A DNA stretch of 64,000 bases from Laguncularia racemosa (GCA_037954665.1 JBBMOL010000082.1:3348001-3412000); one strand, 5' to 3'; positions 44,380 through 55,378 are shown, counted from the first letter of the stretch. The notes: generated from the letters alone by a model not told the origin. Numbers and translations are program-made.

Positions 44380-45469
44380 GATAGTACATCTTTATAGCAT
44401 CTGTGTTAATGGGGTCTCTTAATTCCGGACCATCCATTTGAGTTAATATCAAAGCACCTCATGATAGAACCTTTTTTACTACATAAAGGCCTTCGTAGTT
44501 TGGGATAAATTTCCCTCTAGAGTCTTGGGCATTCGGGAGAACCTTCCTTAGTACTAGATCCCCCTCTTTGAAGTATCGAGGTCTCATCTTCTTGTTAAAT
44601 GCTCGGGCCATTCTTTGTTAGTAACACTAGCCATGGCATAGTGCGGTAAGCCTTCTTTCATCAATCAGATTCAGCTGATCAAGCCTCTTCCTTACCCAAT
44701 CCGATTCAGTTAGCTAAGTTTCCGACAGGATTATGAATGATGGTATTTCAACTTCAACTGGTAGCATTACTTCTGTACCATATACCAATGAGTAAGGGGT
44801 AGCTCCCGTAGATGTTCTTATTGAAGTCCTATAAGCCATGAGAGCAAACGGTAACATTTCATGCCAATCTTTGTAAGTTGTTGTCATTTTCTCGATGATC
44901 TTCTTGATATTTTTATTAGCTGCTTCTACTGCCCCGTTCATTTGAGGTCAGTAGGGAGTTGAATTTCTGTGGTTTATGTGGAATTGTTGACATAAACCTG
45001 TCATCGATTTGTTGTTGAGATTGGTACCATTGTCGGTGATGATGGACTCAGGAACTCCATATCGGGCTATTATGTCCCTTTTCAAGAAGCGGACTATTAC
45101 CCCTTTTGTGACAATGGTATATGACGAAGCTTCTACCCATTTGGTGAAATAATCAATCGCTACTAGTATGAATCTGTGGCCGTTAGATGTTATCGGAGTG
45201 ATCGGGCCTATTATGTCGATTCCCCACATGGAGAAAGGCTATGGTGCTGATAACAAGTGTAGCTCGTTGGGCAGAGCATTTATCCGGTTTGCGTAGACTT
45301 GACGCAGGTGACAGTGCTTGACATATTTTATGCAATCTGATTTCATGGTCAACCAATAATATCCTAACCTTATGATTTTTCGGGCTAACATGCAGCCATT
45401 CATATGAGGTCCACATACTCCCTCATGTACTTCCTTCATCAGTTCGCATGCTTCATTTTTTGTCCACAC
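44380..45469 (-). pseudogene. Integrase region of element D
   Basis: Begins with the zinc-binding part VHEGVCGPHMNGCMLARKII and CIKYVKHCHLRQVYANRIN, in which the second Cys of the usual pair is Arg. The catalytic core (45229-44714) has FSMWGIDIIGPI (Asp), ESIITDNGTNLNN (Asp) and MNGAVEAANKNIKKI (Glu), so all three acidic residues remain. PFALMAYRTSIRTSTGATPY and LVYGTEVMLPVEVEIPS follow. The C-terminal part (about 44600-44380) reads PRYFKEGDLVLRKVLPNAQD and GKFIPNYEGLYVVKKV with one stop. Stops also near 45230 and 44945. The Tat-type ending KMYYP closes the region. Confidence 0.87.
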
Positions 45470-45635
45470 ATCTCAACAAGGTGGTATCAGATGATCTCTT
45501 GTAAAGTATAGACCCACTTAATAGGAAATGGCTTGCTAACCTTCTGATTGTTCTTTGGTCATTCTTGCAAGCCATTTTAGGGTATTTACTTTCTTGGAGG
45601 AAAGTCTTGATGTCGTGATACCAGGGCTTGTCATC

Positions 45636-46140
45636 TTATACTTTTTCAATGGTTAAACAGTAGGCGGGTCGACTTTCGATGTCTATTTTCATCAGTTGAA
45701 CTTCGACTCCCCCTATTATCTGGATCATAGACGCTAGTGTGGCTAGTGCATCTGCAAATTGATTCTGAGTTCTCGGGATGTATGTGAAAGTGATTGCCTT
45801 GAATTCTTCAATTAGCTCTATCAAGTGTTGATGATACAGTACCAGTTTGGGGTCTTTAGTCTTGTATTCCCCTCTTGTCTGTAGTATGATAAGCGACGAA
45901 TCTCCATATACTTCTAATTCGCGGATTTCCATTTGATAGGCCATTTTGAGGCCAAGAATACATGCTTCATATTCTGCGATATTATTGGTATAGGGAAATG
46001 TAAGTCTCGTCGCTGCAGGGAATTGAGTGCCATCTGGGGATATCAATACTGCCCCAACCCCACAACCGAATATGTTGTCGGCTCCATAAAAAAAACAGCT
46101 TCCATTTCGGGTTCTGCTCTATCCCAAAGTCTTCTACTGG
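45636..46140 (-). pseudogene. Second (archaeal-type) RNase H of element D
   Basis: FGCGVGAVLISPDGTQFPAA, TNNIAEYEACILGLKMAYQM, ELEVYGDSSLIILQTRGEYK, TFTYIPRTQNQFADALATLA. This is the additional RNase H found after the retroviral-type domain in Tat-lineage elements. The start is damaged: where FFDGA is expected, a run of eight T (minus strand, near 46090) creates a frameshift and replaces the Asp by Tyr. Glu in NNIAEYEA, Asp in YGDSS and Asp in FADAL are retained. Confidence 0.82.
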
Positions 46141-46215
46141 TATATCTTCTACTGTTAATATATTTTCATCCGAGAATTGGGCTTCTAGTTCTTGGGAATC
46201 TGTCTCGACCGGGTG

Positions 46216-46560
46216 TTATGCTAATTGGTCGGCTAAGGCTTGCCCTTTCATCGAGTTCTGATTTATGTATGTAATGTCAAACTCGGATAGGAGCATTTGC
46301 CATTTAGAGATTCTCCCTATCAGAGCTGGCTTCTCTGCCAAGTATTTCAAGAGATCATGTCTTGTCAGCAGCTCAATATGGTAGTAAAGGGTGTATTGCC
46401 TTAGTCGATGCATGACCCAAATTAGAGCACAACAAGTCTTCTCCACCTCTGAGTACCTCTGTTCCCCATCTGTGAACTTCTTGCTCAGGTAATATATGGA
46501 ACGCTCTCTTCCGTCGTCATCTTTCTACCCCAATACGCATCCCATGGATTCAGGGAGTAT
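46216..46560 (-). pseudogene. Retroviral-type RNase H remnant of element D
   Basis: ERSIYYLSKKFTDGEQRYSE-like text leads into EKTCCALIWVMHRLRQYTLY, IELLTRHDLLKYLAEKPALI and GRISKWQMLLSEFDITYIN, followed by KGQALADQLA. The N-terminal catalytic part is broken by a frameshift between 46560 and 46640. A stop follows at 46216. Confidence 0.75.
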
Positions 46561-46634
46561 AGTGAGGTATAAGAATAAAGGCTTTCCTTGTTTTGGGACT
46601 ATCAAGACCGGGGGTTTTATAAGATAGTCTTTGA

Positions 46635-47852
46635 TTATCGTAAATGCCTCTTCGCATTCGTCATCCCATTCTTCAACAGACGGAATAATGGCCGGCATTT
46701 GTCGATGAGGCTTCTCACTTCTTTAACGGAGTGTGGGGAAGGTAACTCTAATATAGACTTTACCTTATCAGGGTCGATTTTAATCCCTTCCTGGCTTATG
46801 ACAAACCCTAATAATTTCCCTGTTGTGACCTCGAAAGTGCATTTCTCTAGATTTAACTTGAGCTGAAATTTTCTCGGTCGTTTAAACAATTTCCTTAGGA
46901 TATCAATATGGCTTTCTCCTTCTTTGGATTTGGCTATCATGTCGTTGACATATACTTTAACCTCTCGATGCATCATGTCGTGAAGTATTGCGACCATGGC
47001 TCTCTGATACGTTGCCCTGATGTTTTTCAAACCGAAGGGCGTGACTTTGTAACAGAAAGTTCCCCACGTTATGATGAAGGTTGTTTTGGTTTTATCTTCT
47101 TCAACCATTTTTATTTGATTATATCCTGAGAAACCATCCATGAATGAGAAGAGATGGTTTCCCGCAGTGTTGTCTACTAGAACATCAATGTGAGGTAGGG
47201 GGAAGTTATCCTTTAGTGTAGCTTGGTTTAAGTCCCGGAAGTCTACGCATATGCGTACTTTTCCATTCTTTTTCATAACGGGGACTATATTTGCTACCCA
47301 TTCTGGGTAGTCGGATACTTCAATGAACCCTACTTCTAGCAGTTTCTTGACTTCTTCCTTAATCTTTAGCAAGATGTCAAGCCTAAATCTTCTCAGTTTT
47401 TGTATTTTAGGTTTGACATCTTCCCTTGTGGGAAGCCTATGAACCACTATCGATTGGTCTAGCCCTAGCATGTCACCATATGACCAGGCAAACACATTCG
47501 CATATTCCGTTAATAGCTCGGTTATCTCACATTTTTGCTCGGCACTCAAACTGGTCCCGATTTTGAGGTTCTTAGGGTTTTCCATGCTTCCTAGATTTAC
47601 TGTCTCCACAGGCTCGTCGATCGAAATTCCACTTTGTTCATGTTTTTGCCAATTTTCTTATATTATTTCGTGGTCTAGGATATCGCCTTCAATAACTGAC
47701 CCAACAGCGTTGGAAACGATATTAGCGTTTTTACTTTCTACCTGCGCGAAATATCCCTGATGTTCGATAGTAGGAGATCTGAATAACATAAAAGTGAAAG
47801 CATATATATAAGAAGAAAACAAACTGTAATTGAATTTGATAAAGAGTCTCAA
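46635..47852 (-). pseudogene. Reverse transcriptase region of element D
   Basis: One long frame from 47609, preceded in frame by a 65-codon piece (47852-47658) separated by a stop. Motifs: WSYGDMLGLDQSIVVHRLPT, FRLDILLKIKEEVKKLLEVG, KNGKVRICVDFRDLNQATLK, FPLPHIDVLVDNTAG, FSFMDGFSGYNQIKM, TPFGLKNIRATYQRAM. The catalytic YVDD box reads VYVNDMIAKS: codon 46944-46946 is Asn (AAC) instead of Asp (GAC), a single G-to-A change. The frame ends past LLGFVISQEGIKIDPDKVKS, where a deletion joins the RNase H lead-in. Inactive. Confidence 0.9.
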
Positions 47853-47935
47853 TAAAATTTGCTTAATAATTTTTCTTTACTTTCGAGCTAACTTAGCGCT
47901 ACTGATAGGATAACAAAACTAATTGTTCAGAGCTG
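47770..47935 (-). other. Probable intron between protease and RT of element D
   Basis: Coding similarity stops near 47935 (LNN then stop) and resumes near 47780. The interval is AT-rich with stops in all minus-strand frames, a T-rich tract (TTTGTTTTCTTCTTATATAT) and an acceptor-like TTATTCAG at about 47785. Ogre elements are known to carry an intron at this place. The donor could not be fixed. Confidence 0.45.
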
Positions 47936-47939
47936 GATG

Positions 47940-49800
47940 CTGGTTGGACGTGCGGGGGATTGACTTCCCTTTGTTGTGGTCCTCTTCGTTTATCCGAAGC
48001 TCTTGAATGATGTTTGCCTTTCGGAAAGATTGTTGGAGAGGTGGGATGCACATCTGGGTGTCAATCGGCTTCCCCTTCATTCTGCCTTTGACACCTCTTA
48101 CTTGTGCTTCTTCTACGATCGTAGGAATGTACCCCAGTCCAAATGTCCCGTACTACCTCTCTTTAAACTGATGGCCCTCCTTGCTGGTCACCATGTTCAC
48201 TTCATTGAAAATCTGCAACCCCGGGTCTTCTGAACCTTCTTCCCCAATATAAGGTATGGCAGTCTCTTTGTAGATGGCGTAATCCTGTTCGCCCAATACT
48301 GTGACTATCTGCCCGTTTGCAATGAACTTGACCCTTTAGTGGAGACTAGAGGGGATGGCTCTAGCAGCATGTATCCAAGGTCGTCCCAAAAGCAAGTTGA
48401 AAGACCTTGGGATGTCGAAGACCTGGAAAGCGATTTGGAATACTTGTGGACCAATTTCTACTAGTAGGTTCACTTCCCCCACTATGTCTCTTTTTGATCC
48501 GTCGAAAGCTCTGACCACCGTGGAGCTAGGTTTTATGTTGCTTGGATCGACCCCCAACAAGTCGAGCGTTGCCAATGGGCAAACGTTGAGGGATGATCCG
48601 TTGTCGATGAGTACCCGGGAGACAATGGTGTCATTGCACCTGACCACTATGAATAATGGTTTGGTATGTTGTTCTCCCTCCTCTCCTAGCTCTTTCGGAG
48701 AGAAAGATATCTGGTCTATTGTAAAGATGGAGTCCACCACGTGACCTATTTTGTCTGTAGCGATGCCCTCTAGGACCTGAATCTGTTTTAGCACTTTAAA
48801 GAGTGCTTCCCTGTGGGGCTCGGATGTTGTGAGAAGGCCCATGAGTGATATATGTGCTGGAACTTTATTTAATTGTTCCATGATCTTGTATTCACTCGCC
48901 TTGACCATCTTTGAAAATGCAGCGAGTCCCCCTTCCTCTTCTTCTCCTTTCTCCACGTTGGGTTCTTCAGTCGGGCCTTTATACTTTGGATCGTATAATC
49001 TCCCAGAGCGGGTGATGCCTCCCACCATAGGAGGCCGCTCTTGTTCGAGGGCCCGATAGTCGAACGGTGTAGCCTTGTAATTCTCTACCGCTATCGGGAC
49101 ATTGAATACATATCTTTTTCTTGGGATTTGTACCTCAGCTGATTGTCCCTCGTAGCACTGTATAACCCTGGGCTTCTGATGAGAGTTGATCATGTTGATA
49201 GTCTTCCCCTCTTCCCTTGACGGGTTGTTTTCTTTCTCAAATTCTGGTCCCCATCCACTAGGCGGCCCCTGCTCAGTCGGGGTATAAGAATAATTTACCA
49301 AATACTGAAATCTCCTGTGTGATTCTCCCAGAGTGTCGACCGTTGGGTCTCTGGCTAACCACCTATTTTTAATGTGTGCCTTTGATGCTTCTTCTGGAGC
49401 TTGATGGGATTGCTTCTTCTGCTGCTCCATCGTATTCTGCTTAGGGGCTTCTTTGGGAATCGACTCCTCAGATGTGATCATATTAATGGTGGGCTTGTGA
49501 TTAGGTAGTGGATTGGTGTTGACATTAGGTGCTGGGGCGTTCACAAAATCCAGCTATATGATTCCTGCATCAATTAAGTCTTGGATTTTGTGCCGGAGCC
49601 TCTAGCACCTATCTGTAGAATGCCCCTCTTGTCCCATATGGTAGTCACACTTGAGGCTTGAGTCGAAATTCTTGGGCCTGTACCGGTCATTGGGGTGCTC
49701 GAAACTAATCAAGTTGTCTGCCCTCAACCGAGCGAAGACCTGACTGAGCGGTATGGGGATTAGAGTGAACTGCCTTGGGGCCCTAGCGGCCTAGGCGTAA
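47940..49800 (-). pseudogene. Protease region of element D
   Basis: Main frame 49544-48336 (402 codons), preceded by a zinc-knuckle stretch at about 49690-49610 (CDYHMGQEGHSTDRC). A long Pro/Glu/Lys-rich linker includes RPPMVGGITRSGRLYDPKYK. The protease domain lies at about 48720-48350 with FIVVRCNDTIVSRVLIDNGS, LNVCPLATLDLLGVDPSNI, VVRAFDGSKRDIVGEVNLLV and FNLLLGRPWIHAARAIPSSL. The active-site form IDNGSSLN is usual for the Tat lineage. After a stop at 48336, coding continues as KFIANGQIVTVLGEQDYAIY and GRMKGKPIDTQMC to about 47940, before the probable intron. Confidence 0.86.
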
Positions 49801-50900
49801 CCTGTCATAGGTTGTTGGGCTGGGGTACTCGTGGTCTGGAATGTCACATGAGTCCTAGATTTTTCTACCTTACCGGAGTGGACCGTGCTGACAGTGGACT
49901 CTTTAGCTCTGTTTCCTCCTAAAGGCCTTTGTGTTGGTGCGACCCTAGGAAGATCCATTGTTTGGAGTCTGCCGGTGGTGATGGCATTCTCAATCCTGCA
50001 TCCCACAGCCACTACCTCTACAAAACTGGATGAGGTCTGGCCTACCAGGTGTGAAAAGTAGGTCTTGTCCAGGGTATTGACAAATATGGATGTCAATTCC
50101 TTCCCAGATATCGGGATTGCTACCTTGGCGGCCTGGGCTCTCCAGCGCTGAGCATACTCCTTGAATGGCTCAGCATGCCTTTTTCGGAGACTCACCAGGT
50201 CAATTACAGATGGGGTGACTTCGATATTGAACTTATATTGGTCATAAAATGCCTAGGCTAGCTTCTCCCAAGTGTTGACAATGTTGAAGTCTAGGTAGGC
50301 ATACCAGACTAGTGCAGGGCCTGTGAGGCTGTCTTGGAATGTCTGGAGAATGAGCTGGTTGTATTGAGCATACTTGCTCATTTTCCGGGCATATAGCCTG
50401 GTATGCATTTTGGGGTAGCCAGTCCTATCATACTTTTCGAACTTTGGGGTCTTGAACTTCTCAGGGTATACCTCTTCCCTGTATGCTGGCAGATTGGTGA
50501 TTCCAGCTTGTTCAAAACCATCAGGGCCCTTAATCATTTTCATCTTGTCATGGAGCTGTTGGAACAGTCGCTTCTCCATCTCCTTCTGCCTCTCTTCCAT
50601 TTCCCTTTTTAGGTCATTGGAGGCCGGCCCTTGGTTGACCTTCGGCTCATATTCGAAGGCCGGGTTAAGGTGGGAATTGATCTCTTCGTATTCCGAAGGC
50701 TATCCCTCCACTGCCTTCCCCTTTCTGGCCCCTAAATACACTTCCTGGGTTGGCTGAGTGTTGCACAAGAGGCCGATGCTTTCAGTTAAGAGGTGAACCT
50801 GGGCAGCCAATTGTTGGACCGTTTGTTATAGGGACATGATCCTGGAGTCCGAGGTAGCTTCAGCATTGGTGTTGTTGCGGTTGTCGCTGCTGTTGGCCAT
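49791..50900 (-). pseudogene. gag pseudogene of element D
   Basis: Starts at ATG 50900 (MANSSDNRNNTNAEATSDSR). An N-terminal Gln/Glu-rich, coiled-coil-like segment (MEERQKEMEKRLFQQLHDKM, from 50600) is followed by the capsid domain: FKTPKFEKYDRTGYPKMHTR, LILQTFQDSLTGPALVWYAY, then after a stop at 50253 KRHAEPFKEYAQRWRAQAAK and GKELTSIFVNTLDKTYFSHL (50195-49791). The pattern matches Tat-lineage gag. Three or more nonsense codons, mostly TAG where Trp/Gln is expected. Confidence 0.86.
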
Positions 50901-51143
50901 TTTTGTTCTTGAACGTGTGAGAATTGGACTTCTGGGAGGGTTCGGTTGCTTGGGAGCTATCTTGATACTTGGGCGCGCATTTTTTTTTTATTTTAGCGTG
51001 ATGTATGCAAAATGATATGCATGTGCCACGCGGATGCTAAAAATAAAAGGGTTGACAATTGATTGACAATGTAATATTGAAACTTTACTTTTATTAATAT
51101 TGAAAATTTTAGAGTTCGATAATAAAAGATTACAAATAATTAT

Positions 51144-52625
51144 CTATTTCCTAGCTCTTTTAGTCTTCTGCTGTGGAGGCTCAGACTTTCCATTGATGAC
51201 AGCTTCTAATTCTTTGACTTTGGCTTGGGTCTTCTCCAATTGTGCTTCCAAGGCCTTATTCCTTTGGTCGAATTCTTTGAAACGTCCCTTCCAGATGTCT
51301 TTCTTATGATCTGCAGCTTCAAAGTACACCTCCATTCGGGCCTTGACCTGTTCTAGGTATACTTCTGTCTCTGGATTGATCTTGTCTGGTCTTGGTTGGG
51401 TGACGTCTGGAACCCGGTTTACTCTTTCCCCTATCTGGTATAGCTGACGGATTACAGACTCTCTGGTGGCTCGGTGTTTTCCCACTTCGCCATCTAACTC
51501 CCCGAGGTCCACATTCGGGCTTTCAATTTTGGCTTCCCAAAGTGCTTTGACCTCTGCCAGCTTAGCAAACTTCTCGGCAACCAACAGGTTCAGATCTTGG
51601 TACTCAAAGGTGACTGCTTCTAGCGAGGGCCGATAAACTATATCCTAGATGGTACCAAACTAGCGGACCACTGAGTTGGGGTGATATCCAATACATCCGC
51701 TGATTCCGATTAAAGGTACTGCTTGGAAGTTACTACAGGTCAAGATGATTTTGTCACAGTAGCTCCACCTGGCTGTCCACAGAATATCCTTAGCACTGAA
51801 ACTTCTAAGTACCTCTACCTAACTGTGGCTGGTAAGGTCGTTGGGTAGCTTCACCTTTTCTATACATGAGTCTACGAGATCCACCTGCTGGGCTAAGGTT
51901 TTTCGGACCATGTTCAGCCTGAAGCACTTAAGGTGGCTTACAAACTATATCAGCAGAAGGTTGAGGCTTGAGTGAAGGATCCCATGGCCTTTCTTCTTGA
52001 GGAAATTCAAGTTCCGAATCTGTTCAGCCAGTAGAGTCGGAATGTAAGATCTTCCCTCTAGAAATTGGGTCACCAACTCTGCAACCCGATAGTGAATATA
52101 GAAGGTCCCGGTAGGGAACTGTATGGTGGCGAAGGCTATCAAGATGAAAGCATTCAGCCTTCTCTGTCTGTAAGTTTTGGGGTCCCCATACAGTATGTCC
52201 TTCCTATCCCCATTATCCTCTCGAGCGATGAACCAGGCTTCCAAATCATCCATACGTATGCAATATCCATTACAGTCTGCCAGGGCTTTGTTGACTGCTG
52301 TCTTATGGATGCCTAATAATCTGCTGAAGGTACCGGCTGGCCCGGCCTCAAGGTCTGGTGCGTAGATTTGATCAGTCAGTGCTGGAGCCTGTAGCAACTG
52401 GGTGTACTCCTCCAGGGTAGGGGTGATCTCATGCAGCCCAATAAAGAAAGCAGCGGGCTTGATTTCCCATAATTGGAGCATGGCCTGAACTAAAGGCAAA
52501 TTCATCTCTATCTTTGTCAGTGAGAGGATGGAGCCGATCTTTTGATGGATGAAGGCTTGCTCCTCTAGGTTGTACAAGGTAAACCAATGGTCCAGTACCA
52601 ACTTTGGGTCCAAAGGTTTATACAC
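51144..52625 (-). pseudogene. ORF1 upstream of gag in element D (DUF7745/PMD-like plus coiled coil)
   Basis: An additional reading frame between primer site and gag, as known for Ogre-type elements. 52625-51945 gives 226 residues: KLVLDHWFTLYNLEEQAFIH, LVQAMLQLWEIKPAAFFIGL, HEITPTLEEYTQLLQAP, DVLE-like MDDLEAWFIARED, TYRQRRLNAFILIAFATIQF and LAEQIRNLNFLKKKGHGILH. I recognise this as similar to the plant domain DUF7745, itself related to the plant mobile domain. Coding continues through stops (about 51940-51590) with LRSFSAKDILWTARWSYCDK, ending in a Lys/Glu-rich coiled-coil (51584-51144). The function is unknown. Confidence 0.72.
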
Positions 52626-53140
52626 CCGAATTTCTTTGCGGAGGAGGCGATCGACTGCGGTGTTAGCTATCTATTACAATAAGAAATTGCCTGATTAAAA
52701 ACAGAACTATGAAAGCATTACAGGGAAATAGATTGGAACTCCATGAACAATATAACAAACCATTACATCATCATCAATTGTCAACCCGTGATGTTATGTA
52801 TGCAAGTAGGTTGGTTCTAACTGGTCCCCAAGCTCTATGGCCTCCCGCATTCTCAGAGAAATGGATCTCAGGCCATATCGAAGCATTGGGTGGGGTAGCC
52901 TAATCGGTCTCGAACGGTGAATCAACTCACTTCGCCCGAAACCTACACAATGGCTCCCCATCTTAGGTTTCTAGGACGGTCCGGGTTCAACCGCATCTAT
53001 TCACACAAACTTATGCAAGCAAACCCCACAATGAAGAAAACTAAAATCTAACTACTCCCTGAAAAGTTAGTAACAGAATAATATTTGAAACTTAAAAAGG
53101 AACAACTTGAGGAGATTCAGGTGGCTAGCCTACTGGAATG
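52626..53140 (-). other. D leader between primer site and ORF1
   Basis: No credible complete gene. A minus-strand Met near 52890 (MLRYGLRSISLRMREAIELG) could be the true ORF1 start, separated from the main ORF1 frame by an AT-rich, possibly intronic stretch (52800-52640) with a T-rich CTGTTTTTAATCAG acceptor-like site near 52700. Confidence 0.35.
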
Positions 53141-53163
53141 GGTCCCCAGTGGAGTCGCTATCC
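53141..53163 (-). promoter_or_regulatory. Primer-binding site region of element D
   Basis: Minus-strand GGATAGCGACTCCACTGGGG then ACC, adjacent to the 5' LTR end. It is the expected position for the primer site and resembles GCGACTCCRCTGGGGA sites of Tat elements; I did not assign the tRNA. Confidence 0.55.
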
Positions 53164-55319
53164 TGTCGAGTCTATTTTTTTCATTCCCATTCCTAATCTG
53201 ATCTAGACTAGACCCTATGCTCATCTAATGTAGACCCTCGACTTGAGTTAGGAATTTCGTTTGATTTTTGGAGTCGCCACCCAACTGTTGTTGGGAAATA
53301 TTGAATTAAGACTAAAGGAGCGGATTAGTCTTAATTTGGACCACTAGCCGTCGTTATTTCCTCTTCTCATTTTTGAAAAGAGGAAAAGGGAAAACCAGAG
53401 TTTCTAAGTCCAAAGGCTAACCTATTAAAACCTTACGGTTACCACCTAATCTCCTAAAATTGTTCCTATTTAGAAATGTGTTTTATTGTGTTTCTGTTAC
53501 TTTTTCTTATGTTTTTGAATTATTTCAAGAAAATGATTTTTTATTTCATTTTATGGGTTGACTCGAATGGGTGCCTATGTAACTGCTATCCAGGATCAAA
53601 CAAGCCGTAGTTTGCTTTTCTGAAAACTTTAAGTGTGTTTGTGAATTTTAATTTTGAAATCTCTTTCGATTTATGTTTTTATCATTTTTGGGATTTTTTA
53701 AAAAAAATCTAAGCTTAAGCTTTAATTTGACTTTTGGAAAATGATAACCTTTGAGGGGAAACATCAATTTTGGATTTATTTGAAGAAAATGATTTTTTTC
53801 TAAGTGCTAAAACTTATTTTTTTTTCTATTTTTACATAATTTTTGAATTTTTATTAATTTTTATGATTTTTATGATTTTTCTTTTTTTCTTTTTTTTTTT
53901 GTAATTTTATGATATTTTTTCATTTTTATGATTTTTATTATTCTTCTAATATTTTTTTTATAATTTTTCTAAGTTTTCATGATTTTTATAGTTTTTTTTA
54001 TGATTTTTATAGTTTTTTATAATTTTTGTGAATTTTTGTTAAAAATTTTATCCTAAACTATTATCTATCCTATTTTGAAATCTAAAGCTCTATTATTATT
54101 TTTCTAATATTTATATTGTTTTTCTACATTTTTATTATTTTTTTATTTTTTAGTATTTTTCTACATTATTAAATCTTAAAGAAATCTAATTTATGATATT
54201 TTCCTATTTATGGAAATATAAATAAATAAATAACAAATAAATAAATAAATAAATAAAAATCGGGAAAATCCGACTCACTTGGATTCGGGTCGGTGATCAG
54301 GTTGGGTCGGATCGGGTCGAATCTGGTCGAGTTGGATCGGTCGGATCGGGTCGGGTCGGACATGGTGGCGGAGGATGCTCGTTCACGGCGTTCTGCGCGG
54401 TCTTTTGTCATGGGTGAGGTGTCGAATCCTAGCTTCTTGAGGGTGCTGAATCCAATGGTGGCGGTGGTTTGCTCTCAGAACGTCTCCTGGTGGCAGCTTG
54501 GCTCCGATCGGCGGTTCGCGGTTTTGGGTTTCCTCCGGTGCTCTCCGATTTGCTCTCTTTTCTCACTTTCTCTCAATTGTGATTCGTGTTTTGGCTTCCT
54601 CCCTTCGATTTCTATTTATAGGCGCTTGAAACCGAGCTGGATAAGCTCGGATTTCCTCCGATCGAAGATAATCGGATTTTTGGTTAAAAAAAATAACTCC
54701 GATTTGTGTAAATCCATTGATTTGTTGCGATTTGATTCCAATTGGATGATGTTTATCTCAATTCTGTTGAAGATCTGTTGGATTTGTGCAAAAAATCGAA
54801 TCGAAACGGCCAAAATTCGAATTTTTCCTTCGCCAGTGATCTCGGACCCGAGGTAGGAGATGATCACGCGCCCGGCGCGTGCGTTTCCTCCAGCAAATCG
54901 GATGCCGCCACGTGTCCTGGATAAGTAAAAAAACTCAAAACGCGGAAACTGCTTGTCCCGCGATTCGAACCTGCGATCGAGCCCTCCTGCGCGCACCTTA
55001 GCCCATGGTCCGGACCAGCTGGGTTAGCCCATTTTCCTGATTTTTCTAATTTCGCAAATTGTATATATGCAATGCGATTTTTTTTTATTTTTTTGTATTT
55101 TTTGAAATTTCAAAAATTTGTAAAAATTATTTACTATTTATTATTGCCATTTCTAAAATCATTTTTCAAAATTGATGTGTTTTCCTATTTATTTTTATTT
55201 TTTTGAATATTTTTATTATTTATGATAAATTAAAGGAAAATTGAAAAAAATTGGAAAAAATTAAGAATTGATTATTTGTGATTATTATTTATTCCTAGGG
55301 CAAAAATGGGGTGTTTACA
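53164..55319 (-). repeat. 5' LTR of element D
   Basis: 2156 bp, TGTCGAGTC...GTGTTTACA. Same layout as the 3' copy: TATA box on the minus strand at 54621-54612, tRNA-like pair at 55026-54961 (A-box TAACCCAGCTGG with one change, B-box GGTTCGAATCG), T-rich middle at 53800-54160. A short (aaat)n run is expanded at 54236-54256. Confidence 0.92.
54961..55030 (-). other. tRNA-like A-box/B-box segment in D 5' LTR
   Basis: Second copy of the segment at 41688-41757, in the same sense orientation. B-box 54971-54961, A-box 55026-55015. Presence in both LTRs shows it was in the parental LTR before this insertion. Confidence 0.6.
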
Positions 55320-55378
55320 TAGGGTTTGTAAGGGACTTTTTTTAACATCTCATTTCTAAACATTTTAGCTGAGGAAAG
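55320..55378 (+). repeat. 3' LTR of element B, second segment
   Basis: Resumes with TAGGG (duplication copy) then TTTGTAAGGGAC, matching 36116-36178 of the 5' LTR, and ends GAAAG where C is inserted. Confidence 0.88.

Larger units (their letters stand above)
39920..55319 (-). mobile_element. Element D: 15.4-kb Tat/Ogre-like Ty3/gypsy element
   Basis: Target duplication TAGGG (39915-39919 and 55320-55324). Minus-strand order: 5' LTR 55319-53164, primer site, extra ORF1 (52625-51144), gag (50900-49791), protease (49544-48336), a probable intron, RT, RNase H, a second archaeal-type RNase H, integrase (to about 44380), a 2.3-kb 3' UTR with a tandem array, polypurine tract, and 3' LTR 42044-39920. 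ORF1 upstream of gag, the doubled RNase H, the gap between protease and RT, and the repeat-bearing 3' UTR together point to the Tat lineage, close to Ogre. All ORFs carry stops or frameshifts. Confidence 0.92.

Noticed and set aside
44380..47852. Endogenous pararetrovirus (caulimovirid) origin of the RT
   Set aside because: Long LTRs, target duplication, integrase and dual RNase H place it among Ty3/gypsy Tat-lineage elements.
48355..48744. Plus-strand ORFs opposite D protease and gag (48355-48744, 50452-50757, 52065-52365)
   Set aside because: Shadows of the minus-strand coding region, without independent motifs.
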